Assembly (NCBI GenBank): GCA_914767715.1
Contig: OU612066.1
Location: 18,822,283-18,886,282, forward strand
Direction of reading: 5' to 3'
From: Membranipora membranacea
Taxonomy: Eukaryota; Bryozoa; Gymnolaemata; Cheilostomatida; Membraniporidae
DNA length: 64,000 nt
Shown: positions 1 through 12,100 of the stretch, piece after piece
How positions within the stretch are numbered: the stretch's first letter is position 1
Layout: the number at the start of each line of letters is the position of its first letter
Made by a program: the position numbers and the translations under genes
Notes under the pieces: generated by a model
What the model saw: the letters and a program-made list of their open reading frames with translations, nothing else
Told to the model about the DNA's origin: nothing
Databases searched by the model: none

Positions 1-37
1 ATTTTACCGGTAAAACTGGTTGCGCATATGAGCATAC

Positions 38-3000
38 CTCAAAAAGGTGCACTGGGAAAGCTGCTGAACTTTTATTGACAACTGAGACTATAGGATGTTT
101 TCCTTCAGCCTCCACATACTTCATCAGTGTACATAAGGCCAATTCCTAAAATGGTAAAAATAACTTATGAGCAGTTGAAACAATTTATCTCTCCAATCTC
201 ATAAAAATGGAAAATCAACCATTAACCTTTTAGAATCTGTCGTATTAGTGTGTTATATTATATCCTCGCTAATACTGCATAAATATTATATCTCCTGCCA
301 ATACTGCATACATCTTTAAGCAGACTTGCCAACCTAATTTTTCCAAAATGCTTACAAAAATTTGCAAAATGCTTAAAAAAGTGCTTACAAAACTCCAGGG
401 TGTCTTAAATGACCAGAAGTTGCCTCAAAAAATTTTTCAATAAATGCGTTTATCACAGGACGAAGTCCTTAGGAGCGTAGGAATGCCGATCTCTCAACAC
501 TTGTCTATTTCCCCTATGCGTAAGGTCCAATCTGCTAATAATCAATGAGAAGTTGTTTGAAACCTAGTATGTCTTCACAAGACAGGCTATTTGAAACCCT
601 GGTTGCCCTTGAAACACTGGGGCAGGAGATCTGATTTATCCCACCCCATTAAGGAGGTGGGCAACTTTGTAACTCTCATTAAATAAAAGTTGTAAGTTGA
701 CTCATTTGAGACTTGAACAGGTAAAAAGTCCCCATAAAATCAACACAATGGTTTTCTGAAGGCAAGACCTGAGTTTTAGACCAAGGAGCTACCCCTTGTT
801 TAGACTATTAATCAACAATGACAAGATTATGCAAGTAAACTGAAGCAAACACAAAAGATGCGTTTTTGATTACCTAATTTGATGAACAAGTGTTTGAAAA
901 ACCATAAATGCGTACAGCGTTTTGCGTTTAAAACTCAATTAGTGTCAAATTGGCAAGTACAGGTTGGCAAGTATGCTTTAAGATGATAGAAAACATCAAC
1001 AGAAACCCGACTTAAGAATTGTAAAAACTGCTCACCCGGACGACTGTGGATTCGTGTTTAATATAGCCCACGAGAAGACAAGTAGATTGTTCATATCTCT
1101 CTCTCAGCCATTGCCTAACCTTCACCTCACTCTTATCTAAAATATGAAAGCATTTGGAATATATGACCAGTAACACACCATGTATGATAGTGTACATGGA
1201 TCCTCAGTTGTCACCTCCTTGCATAATTTTACAGCATATTTTTAAGATGACAAGACAATCTTGAACTGTGTCAAACGATATTCCAAATTATGATAATGAT
1301 TTAAGCCAAAAGAGGGAGCCATAATATAAGTAAGTATAATGGCAGGGATTGCCCTCATAAGATCGCATGTAATTACCAAGACCTTTCTACGGTCAGATAA
1401 CTTATATATCCTTTTGAGTGTTGTTACCAGAGTGATTTTCTTCTGCTGGAAGTTTTTGAAGATCTCCATTGTCCAGATAATGACAAAACACTTTGTGATA
1501 AGCTCTTATACATGCCAATGAAGTATCCTCCGTTAACGACACCTGTGTGATATGAGAGATGATAGCAATAATTGTCCTCCTCTCTTTGGCAAATTATTGA
1601 AAACATCCTCCCAGGATGATACTCTCACGAATTAAATAATCAAATCAATAATGGGGGATATTTTACAGAGGAATATAAAATATAATAATTTCTCTCACAA
1701 AATCTTATTGCCCGGCAGAGCAAGACCATTGGATAACAGCTGTAATGCTCAGTCATTTCTAGACGTTGGGTTTAATTTTTCCATGAAGTGTCATATAAGA
1801 TAGAATAAAACACCTTGTGTTACAGGATATTATTACGACTTTCAATTTAATCTTGACAACCGATTCTAGGCAAACTTTGGAACCTTACATCAAAGACGTC
1901 AAAATTAACCAATAAGTTCTCGTATATCTGTGGTGGATGATTTGAAATCATTGTAACTGGGCAATTTTGAGTGAAATCAAATGTATTTTCACCACTTTTG
2001 GGTCTTTATTATGTAAAAATTGATTGGGGATGTGGGTCACATCACATCATTGGTCACATAATTCTGTCTCAGCACATCCCAATTTGATTTTCTTATGATA
2101 AATCATGACTATTCCTCTTCGTCCCAGAAAAGGGAGATAAATATGAATGATGCTAACCATATTATTTGATTTTTATTATCTATCTGGGTGATAGTTTTAC
2201 GCTGACTGGGCCTTCAAATCAATACCTGAGGTTACCTACCTCAACATTTAAGTACTTTGACAGTATTGACAGAGCTGTTGTGCAGCGCCTGCCTTACTTT
2301 TACTTACAGTTAGTGTAAGTAGCATATATGTTAGTTCATGCAACATATATGTTCATGCAACATATTCATGCATATTCATGCAACTTAGTTCATGCAACAT
2401 ATATGGCGGTGGTGTTCTCGTGGCTGTAAATAGTTCAATAGCAACCAGAGAAATTAAGCTACAAACATGCGAGTCGGAGGCCTTATTCGTGAGGCTTGAC
2501 GAGTGTATGATAATATGCTGTTATTACCGCCCTCACCATAGCGATGATATTCTGAACTTTGTAGAAAGCTTTGATAAAATAGTTGAGAAATTTCCAAATG
2601 ACCAGGTAGTGCTAATTGGTGATATGAACTTCCCTGGTTTTGATTGGCGTAATGAATAAATAAAGTCGGGGACCGCTTATAAAACTCTGCACGAAAACTT
2701 TCTCCATTTTCTTCGTGAGAACAATCTGACCCAAATCATCACTACCTCCACTCACGTCGGGGGGAACACATTAGATCTAGTTTGTACCAATGTTGCGACT
2801 AGCCTAACTGCAGATGTCATATGTCCAGGGCTTAGCGATCACTATATCATTGACATTGAAATGCGATACAGTAAACGTATCACATCAGATAATACTCGAG
2901 AAATATGACTATACAGCAAAGCTGATGTTGATGCATTCCAGGAACAATTATGGACCACGCAAAATGATTTAGCGACTATGACTGATGTCAACGAAATGTG

Positions 3001-5347
3001 GAGTCTCTTCTCAAGAGAATTAAAACTTGCTGTTAATAAAGCAGTACCTGTAAAGTCAGTGAGACCTAAACCGTCTAATCAACCTCGCTGGTTCAATCGA
3101 AAAGCAAACAAACTGGTCACCAAGCACCGCAAGACCTATAATAAGTATAAAGACAGTGGTGATCCTTTTTTTCTCACAAAATACAAACAAGAAAGGCGTT
3201 CGCACCGTGTTGAACTGCGTAAAATAGAACAGGATTATATTAGCATTAAAATCTGTAAACCGCTCGAGACAGGCAACAGTAAACCATTTTATCAACACTT
3301 GAAGTGGACTCAAGGTGTTACGAAGCCCCCTATGAAACTCAAGACTGAGGGAAATGACCACACTGAAGACCCAATAGAATGTGATAATATTTTGAATGAG
3401 TTCTTCAGCTCACAATTCTGCAAACAACACCAACTCGATAGCAACAATGCATATAATTGTACCGCCTCATCTATTGAGGTATCTGATGCTGGAGTTGCAA
3501 ACCTCCTTACTGCTCTCAAGAATGGAAAATCAGCAGGTCCAGATGATATACGCAAAGAGGATCTCGTAATAGACCCAATCATGACTGCTAAGTGCCTTAC
3601 TTCTATATTCAAAGTCTCTCTATCTACCTCAACACTTCCCGGTGAATGGAAGCTAGCTTATGTGTCCCCCCTTCATAAAAAAGGACCTGCTGATCAACCA
3701 AATAACTACCGACCTGTATCGCTTACTAGCATTCCTTGCAAGTTGCTCGAACATATTGTGCTTCACCACCTAAACGTTGCATTAGATAAGTTCTTGTATA
3801 ACAGACAGCATGGTTTCCGTAAGGGGCTGTCATGTGAGACACAATTATGCGGCACATATCACGACATTGCTAGGCATGTAGACAAAGGTGATACTATTCA
3901 TGCCGTAGTTCTTGACTTTGCAAAGGCGTTCGATAAAGTTCCACACAAACTCCTAATGCAAAAACTAGCTAACATTCCTAATGTGAGTACACAGATAATG
4001 AAATGGATTCATGACTTCCTTATGGACCGCAAACAAAAAGTAAGGATTAAAGGGAAACTTTCATATGAACTGCCTGTAACTTCTGGGGTTCCTCAGGGGT
4101 CGGTACTAGGCCCCACCCTCTTCCTAGCCTACATTAATGATCTGCCGGACCAAGTTGATTGTGACATTAGTCTGTTTGCCGATGACACCCTCATCTACCA
4201 GGTGGTCAACAATGCTCAAGACAAATTAAGATTTCAAAACAATGTGTATGCACTTCAGCAATGGGCAAATGTGTGGTGCATGTCCTTCAACGTTGACAAA
4301 TGTTCAGTTCTTCCCTTCAATCAGTCTCCGACTTCCCCTGTTACCAACTATGTGCTAGACGGGACAACCCTAGAGACTGTGCGGGAGACTCGCTACCTAG
4401 GCGTAATTCTTCAGTCGGATTTGAAATTTAACAATCACATTCATAGTAAGATTGGAAAAGCTAAAAAACAATAGGGCATGATTAAACGCGCACTACGTGA
4501 TGCCCCTGCATCCGCTCGTCTCCTTGCCTACACCAGCCTATGTAGACCTCATGTTGAGTATGCAGCTTCTGTCTGGGATACGACACTAGGTTATCTAATA
4601 AATGACATTGAGATGGTGCAACATAAGGCCATAAGATTTATATCCACCCTCAAAGGGAGGGATAGTGTGACAGAGGCTCGTGAAAAACTAGAATTAGAAA
4701 CCCTAGCCGATAGGCGAACAAAAATAAGACATGCTCTGTTACTTCGCCTGCTGTCCCATGAGGAAAACAACAAATCGCTTATGATGAACTTATAAATGAT
4801 AGACCTGCTAATGTAGCAGTTACCAGGGCAGTGACTCGGGGAGATCCCCCCACAATATATGCTAGCAAATCAGTGTATTAAAACAGCTTCTTACCAAAAA
4901 CAGTTCGTGAGACCAAAGCGAAGCTGGGATCACAGTGATGACACTTATATTAATGCTATGCAAAATAGTCGCAAGGCGACAGACCTGAATCACATGCTGG
5001 CTAAGGATTAAAATTAATGAGGCGTACCGCTTGCGCAATGTTCTAGTACGTGCTAAAGAAGAAGAGGTAAGAGGTAGTGTAGTCACTCAATTGAATCATT
5101 CAAATGACTCGTTGATTGACTTGAATTTATTTTTATAATAAATCAATTCAAGTAGTAAAAGGCTTCTCTTACATACCTCTCCAAACTGAAATATTCCAAG
5201 AATATCATTGCAGTTTTTCTTGGATTTAATAACTTCTCTAGCTATGGCTTTGATTTCTTCAACCTCAGATTTTATCACTATTTTTTTCTGTTTTTTAACT
5301 TTGGTATCAACACTCCCTTGTAAAACATGTTTCCTGGGGGCTGACAT
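38..5347 (-). CDS. NOC4L: NOC4L, nucleolar complex protein 4 (5' part of gene)
   Basis: NOC4L/Noc4p works with NOP14 in the nucleolar SSU processome during 40S subunit assembly. Four minus-strand exons are readable: 5177-5347 (ATG at 5345-5347), 1428-1542, 1036-1136 and 38-145. All have GT/AG borders, and their phases (0, 1, 0, 0) join into 165 open codons. The gene continues past the left edge. Family matches, in order, are NDILGIFQFGE (human ILAVLQSED region), CHYLDNGDLQKLPAEE, VRQWLRERYEQ and ELALCTLMKYVEAEG followed by HP. The last corresponds to human ELALSALLKFVQLEG. Intron 1 is about 3.6 kb because a LINE lies inside it on the opposite strand. The gene is head to head with domino, about 780 bp start to start. 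The identity rests on four consecutive matching segments. The C-terminal CBF/NOC domain is outside the window. Confidence 0.85.
146..1035 (-). other. NOC4L intron 3, no gene seen
   Basis: AT-rich intronic sequence between the exons at 38-145 and 1036-1136. I see no coding exon, snoRNA box pair or long repeat in it. Confidence 0.5.
2333..2402. repeat. Short tandem repeat at the LINE 5' edge
   Basis: A degenerate repeat built on GTTCATGCAACATATATG (about four partial copies) runs directly into the first recognisable codons of the LINE. It probably marks the 5' truncation or insertion junction. Confidence 0.6.
2378..4925 (+). mobile_element. Decayed non-LTR retrotransposon (CR1/L2-like LINE), 5' truncated
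   Basis: One reading frame from 2378 carries the end of an apurinic-type endonuclease (GGGVLVAVNSS, GDMNFPGFDW, LSDHY) and then a reverse transcriptase. RT landmarks are RPVSLTSIPCKLLE, HGFRKGLSCETQL, DFAKAFDKVPH, SGVPQGSVLGP and the catalytic FADDT near 4178. The tail has RPHVEYAASVWD. Three in-frame stops interrupt it (TAA 2657, TGA 2906, TAG 4472). A frame change near 4780 is needed to read DELINDRPANVAVTRAVTRG, and a further stop precedes a remnant NSFLPKTVRD near 4890. The ORF1 region and start are missing. The copy is non-functional and sits antisense in intron 1 of NOC4L. Confidence 0.9.
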
Positions 5348-6128
5348 CTTGAATACTAGGAAACCAATCAGATGAAGTTTAACAACTGATTGGTCTCGTC
5401 AAAGTTCTCGGCGCTAATGCAATCAAGTGTCCTTTCTCCTCCAGATGTGATAGCAGCTGGATGTGGAAAACAATCGCGGAACAGATATGTCAGATAGAGA
5501 CATCCACCTACGTCAAATCGTGTATGCGACATATTTAGTTCCCAGGTAACAATAGAAAATATGTGTATTTACCTTGGGTCAATTGGTAAGAAGTAAACTA
5601 ACTAACATTCCCTAGAAATATTTTTGAAACCAATATTTGAATTTGTGGGTCAGAACCAGTTCACACATTGCTATGTTGAACTATCAATTCACCTTGCATA
5701 TTATCTTTTGTTTTTTAATGTAGGCCGTATGTTTGAATTTTATTATGCGTGACTATTTTGCAACAAATGGTAATTAAATTGTAACTATTTTTCACTGACC
5801 AAAATACAAGTAGAGGAGACAACTCTCCAATTGATTCTACTATCATTGCAAATGCCACTTCAATTGGAAAGCTGCTTAACATTCTCAAATTTCAGTTTGT
5901 GTGCAGTATTTATTTATATTTTTAAGAAACTCTCACTTCCCTGCTGCTCCTTTTTATTGTTTACCAACTGCTATTGATTTGATATAATAATGTATTTGTA
6001 GCATCAACACAGACAGAGTGATGATAGTTGGTCATTAACTCATCCCATCCCGCAGATTCAGAAGCACAGGAATGTTATTTGCAATGTTGCTGGAACTATG
6101 GTAAAATAAGATTGATATCCTGGGAGAT
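5348..6128. promoter_or_regulatory. Divergent promoter/5' UTR region between NOC4L and domino
   Basis: About 780 bp separate the NOC4L ATG (minus strand) from the chosen domino ATG (plus strand). No other ORF or repeat explains the gap. A possible 5' UTR acceptor (TTTGTAG at about 5996-6002) lies upstream of the domino ATG, so the domino transcription start may be further left. Being a shared bidirectional promoter is an inference from arrangement only; I see no convincing TATA box. Confidence 0.45.
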
Positions 6129-9100
6129 ATGGACCTTGGAGCACGATCAGCAATGGAAGTTTGCAACCTCTACACACTCATTCCCCCAAAACCTGAGAGG
6201 GGCAGGAAAAAGCTGAAGCTTGAACTTAAGACACCGCCTACCTCTGACATTGCCAAGTTAAGACAGCAAATATGTGATCACAAGAGAAAGTGTCTTGATC
6301 AGCTTAAAGATGCTTATCGTGATAACCTCACAGAATTATTTTATTTGCAAAATGGGCTAAATTACATGGACATTGCTGCTTGGCGAAAGAAATCCAATGT
6401 TAATCTCACTCATTATATCAAGAGCTACTCGCTTGAGCAAGTGGATGATCCTGTTGTCATCAAACATGAACCAGCTGTAAATACTGCACAACAGAAACAT
6501 GTTGAAGGACTGAAGCTCGACTCGAGACGGCATTCTATTTCTAGGTAAGTTAATTATTTACATAAAGAGTTCGCTTATCCCGGGCGATACGCAACTACTA
6601 TCACTTTTCATCAACTGTTCACAAACTGGCAGGTATGATATATGTGCTACTTGTCAATTTGAATTTTGGCATCTTTTTTTTCAGCCCATCAACTCCTACT
6701 AGAGCTGTTAACTCGGAATTGATCAATGAGGTAGAGGTAAAAACGCCGATGACCACAGAATCGATTATCGAACAAGCTAAAAAGGTAAGATTATAATTGT
6801 TTATTATACCCGACATACTACCCTAGAACCATCATGCTTCTCTGCATGGATTTTCACTTTTGGCCTGATGTGTCAATGACCTTACGTTCATGTTATATCC
6901 ATCAATATATCAATTTGTGATGGATGGATGGGCATAACTTCCTGAGATATAGCCAGATAAAAAAAGCTCGGTTTTTTCCAATTTGCTTGTTTTGATGACT
7001 CGCTCCCTGCAGGTCACATGACAGGTCGCAACGTAACGTTATTTCAGTCTTCATGAATTTCCATGTACACCATCCATCTGTGTAGTACTATTGATACCCT
7101 TTCCTTACATTACTGGGCAGGTAGATGACAACATAATTTTTAGTATTAATTACTCGATATATAATTTGAACAGGAAGCTCAAGTTATGCAGCGGGTTGCT
7201 GAGCTTCGGAGAAACGGTTTATGGACTGCAAAGAGAATGCCTAAAGTGCAAGAACCTGTCCGGAACAAAGCCCATTGGGACTATCTCCTAGAAGAAATGC
7301 AGTGGTTGGCAGCAGACTTTGCCCAGGAGAGGAAATGGAAAAAAGCTGGTTGTAGGAAGGTAATAATATATGATATCATGATTCTTATTCGGTCACTGTA
7401 ACTAGTAGGACCAGAAGAATGAAACATTCAGCGTTGCTCAGTTGTAGTTCATGGAGGCTGTGATTTAAAGTTTGATTCTGATTCAGTTGATGAATAACCC
7501 TTTTGCTCTATGAGTCTTCTGAGGAAACTTCAACCGGCAACCTCATTTTTGTCGGTTACCATTACATAAGCTACCGCTGATAAGCATTCCATTTACTATT
7601 TTCAGATATCCAGGATGATAATGAGGTATCATCAAGACCGAATGGATGATGAAAAGAGAGCAGGGAAGGAGGAGGGAACTCGTTTACGTCGCATTGCTGG
7701 TCAACTGGCTAAACAGATCAAAGACTTTTGGTCCAACATAGAAAAGGTGATTTTTTTGTTATGATAATTTGTAGAGTAGATGCTGTCAACTGATGGCTGG
7801 CTTATTGCTTATTCTATGATGAAACATTAGAGAAGTCGTGTTCCGGGTCTGATCTTGTGATGATAATCAATCTGAGAATTAAGTTGCCAGTTCAAAATTT
7901 ATATTCGTTTGCCATTTTAATTCAAGCATGTTAATGTTTTTAGTTGTTTAAAACAGGTGGTACAGTATAAACAAGATAGTCGGCTAGATGAAAAGAGGAG
8001 ACAGGCATTAGACATGCACCTCAATTTCATAGTAGATCAGACAGAGAAATATTCATCATGGCTTTCTGCTGGTCTTGCTGGAACTGCTGCTGATACATCT
8101 GGTGGCTCTACTAAGGTAGACTCATCTGTTGCTGTCAGTCCAAAATCCAGCATAGCAATGGAAGGTAAATTTAAAAGGAAATGAACATTTGGATACTTCA
8201 ATCGGTGTAATAATGTCCCAATTGCAACCAAGCAAGTGCCTTAATTTGTGCTTGTTTGTACTAAATTGGGTAGAATAATGTCTCCTGTTGTCAAATGTAT
8301 GCAGTTTTATATTTGTGTCATCGACAATTTGCGCTACAATTATACTATAGCTGCTCTGGAATGACTCCTCTGTCACAATGTACATATATATATATATATT
8401 TTTTCCATCTGAATTAATTTTAGATGTTGAGTTTATGCCCACTGCTGGATCAAGTGATGATGAAGAAACCATAGCAAAGGAAGAGGAGCTTCATGATACA
8501 GACCAGGTAAAAAACCATTTTTGTACTACTCAGTCATGAAACTGTTTATTTAACTCACCATAGCGCTCTCACCAGCATCAACGCTGGCAGGGGATTTCCC
8601 TTGTTGTAAGATCAAAGTCAACTTTGTTGGTTGTCTGTGCCCATCGCATGGACCCCACTAGTTGTACATATCATAATCCATGTCCCGGAAACTAATAATG
8701 GTATTTCAATGGTGCTATGAGCCCATTTCACATGTAATTCCTATCGTTTCTATCGTTTTTTGGTCTGCTACAATGACATGATTTCTAATGTTGGTAGAAT
8801 GATACAGATGCAGAGTTGGCTGCTCTTCAAGCTGAGAGTGAGATGCCTTTGGAAGACCTATTAGCCTCATTACCCCAGGGGGTTCTGGATCAGCCAGCTG
8901 CCCTGGATAGCGACTCCTCCGCCAGTGTTTCTGATGATGATAAAATGAGTGAGGTATGCTTATTATATACACAGTGTCTGTTGCGCTTGTTGCCATTTGG
9001 CATGCTTTGCAATGCAAAGAGCATCTAAATAAAGATAATTTCCATAGAGCGCAGGAGTATGTACTTTCTATAACATGTGTTCTGCTAAACTGTGGATAGA

Positions 9101-12100
9101 TTAACTGGTGCCTTTACCCATATTTCTTAGCCTACTAATTTGGCGTAAGGGATAAGGAGCGCACTGTACATTTCTGAATACAGCCATTCGTTGCATAGAC
9201 TAAACTCAACATTGCAGTCCCATAATGTAACCAATTGTTTTTGCACAGGATTTTGATGGAGAAAGGGTTGAGGCTGTAGATGATGAGAAAACATTGGATG
9301 AGCAAGAGGAGCATGAGGAGAAGGATTATAAAAATGAGCTAGATGACCTGAAAAATGAAGGTGAGTGTAACCTCAATTCTACCTTTCTCGTCGATGGTGA
9401 TCATTTCCATAGAGCGCAGGGGTGTGTACTTTTTTTAACACGTGATCTGCTAAACTGTGGACAGATTAACTGGTGCCTTTACCCATATTTCTTAGCCTAA
9501 CAATTTGGCATAAGGGATAAGGAGCGCACTGTACATTTCTTAATACTTCCATTCGTAACAATCTGTGCAGCAGGCTGTTTTTATTCGTTTTTTGTTATCT
9601 GCAACTCATATCACAGGATTTTTGTAGGGGAGATGACAGTTGAAGAGTTGGCTGCTAAGTACTGTGGAGCATATGCTAGTGACTTTGAGTTGCCCGACAC
9701 CCCTAGCTCTACAGAGGTCGACAGTGATGATGGCGAGGATGAGGACCAGGAAACAAGCAGTGAGGAAGAGGATTTATCAGTACAACAGGGTGAGTACAAT
9801 TATATTTGGCAGCATTTACTACCTTGTGAAATGTGCTGCATTATGATTTTTGTAAAGCCAGTGAACTGCTTGTGATGATCACTTATCCCCGACTCAGATG
9901 AGGGAGATATTATACCGATTTAATGAGACTGATCCAGTTCGCGATGTAGTTAAAAACTTAGCACAAGTTCATGGTGAAAGCGGCTTTCATTGCATTGAAA
10001 TCATCCAATATACAGATGCTGAACAAGAGGTTGGCATGGAGTATTTACTTCATCCAGAAAGGGATGAGGTGGAGATTTTGTCAGACCAAGAAGGCAAAGA
10101 GGGCCCCAACAAAGAGATAACTGACATAGCAGCGGCTGCTCAGATGCTGCAACCAACAGGATACACTCTTGAAACAACCGAGGTACATTCCATGACATCT
10201 ATCTTGCTCATTATTCAGAACACAAATGATCCTGTCATGCACATTTGTAGAACTGGTGGGTTATTAAGGACTTCACCAGTGGGAAAATATGTGCTAGATA
10301 AACATTGGCTGATATTTTGCTGTGCTTGATCAGATCAAGATCAAGGACCTAAAGCCCGGTTGGCCAACATTGTAGTTACAATACCTGCTGAATTGAAATA
10401 TAAATCTCACCATTGAATTATTGTCATTCTGACCTAAATTTCAGGTTAAGACGACTGTACCCTTCCTACTCCAACATACATTAAGAGAATATCAGCATGT
10501 CGGTCTTGATTGGCTAGCCACCATGTATGAGAAAAAACTCAATGGTATACTTGCTGATGAAATGGGCCTTGGCAAGACCATACAAACCATTGCTCTATTG
10601 GCGCATCTGGCCTGCGATCACGGTAAGTTGTAACAATCTGTCAGGAACCAGATGCACCTTATTACTGAATTACTAAATTCAAATTGTAACCCAAATAACT
10701 TAATCCCTGTTGACATGGCATGGTGACGGGTACAGTCATGAGTGCCTTATCCAAAGCAAGGGAAGATGAAATAATTGGAATAAAACACATGCATGTGCCT
10801 TTGCACATGGGTGCACCTGATCCCAATCACAATATGTAAATCCAAACCATTCTTCGCATGCTCAGCTCTGGGCATGAGCTGATCTCTGCAAAATTGAGTC
10901 TCGGAATTCCGAAGCCATCCCATTTCCCCTTCCCAAAGTTGCAATCAGAACCCAGACCAAACTCATTGTTCTTGCACATGCGCAAATTCAGGTCACACAT
11001 GACCACGCCTTACGACAATCTCTTTGTGGTAATGATAGCCTAGTTTATCAGTGATCTACATGCCCAGTCAGATCACGAGAGTCAGTATGAATCCAAACAG
11101 GGAAGTGACAGTGCCTGTACATGTGTTAAATAAATAATAATGATGAATGATAAATAACCGATAGTTTTACTCTATTGTTTATCTAGGAATTTGGGGCCCA
11201 CACTTGATAGTAGTCCCGACCAGTGTAATGCTGAATTGGGAAATGGAACTGAAGAAGTGGTGTCCTGGATTCAAGATACTTACTTACTATGGCTCCCAGA
11301 AAGAAAGAAAAATGAAGCGCATAGTAAGTGTTTCAGTGGCAATTGTCTTTGCTAACTACATGTCGTTGGTACCAATGACAGCTATTGTTTTTATACTTAT
11401 GCAGAAATATAATCACCAAAAGCACTCTCATAAGCGGGAATGCTTAATGAGGATTTCTCTTGGTGACAGATTAAATTCTATTTGGTTGTCTGACTGTGCC
11501 CGTCGCATGGCGTCAGCTGATAGTACACTTAAAACATTTAAATTGCTTATTCCAGTGATGTGTTTTTTAGGGGGATATTGAATGGAAATAGCTTTTCCTA
11601 ATTAAGTTTTTTTTCTTAATGCAGGGTTGGACAAAAACAAATGCATTCCATGTGTGCATAACATCATACAAACTAGTGATTCAGGATCACCAGGCTTTCA
11701 AGAGGAAGAAGTGGAGATACCTCATTCTTGATGAAGTAAGCCAAATATGTTTTATCATTTTACCAATTTTTTCAGCTTACATCTCCTTCCATACAGGTTC
11801 TCGAGTGCCAGAGTTGTTATCGGGTATCAATCCTGACCCGCTGATGCTACGTCACTCGTAGATTAATATGTTCTACTATGCGCAGATGCTGTTTTATATT
11901 GTATCTGTCACAGTAGTCCAGACACTTATAAATGTAACCTTTTCTTTTTCAGGCTCAAAACATAAAGAATTTTAAATCCCAACGATGGCAGACTTTACTG
12001 AATTTCAACAGTCAGCGACGGCTTTTGTTGACTGGGACTCCTTTACAGAACAATCTTATGGAGCTGTGGTCTCTAATGCACTTTTTGATGCCGAATGTCT

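Noticed and set aside
1242-1606. Minus-strand ORFs MEIFKNFQQ... and MFSIICQRE... as exons
   Set aside because: The NOC4L frame in the same interval (exon 1428-1542) has matching splice sites, phase and family similarity; these are other frames of it.
6919-6956. C/D-like unit with TATATC/GATATA stem
   Set aside because: C box has a mismatch, the spacing is asymmetric and the unit is too short; probably chance in AT-rich sequence.
9898-10329. 143-codon frame ([10 protein letters not shown]...) as an extended domino exon
   Set aside because: The preceding exon ends in phase 1 and cannot enter this frame at 9898. An acceptor at 10015 fits phase and gives the conserved [18 protein letters not shown] transition. 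The 5' part is a box C/D snoRNA.
10623-11186. snoRNA or gene in the largest early domino intron
   Set aside because: Several short palindromes (GCACATGGGTGC, CAGCTCTGGGCATGAGCTG) but no box set or long stem; left as intron.
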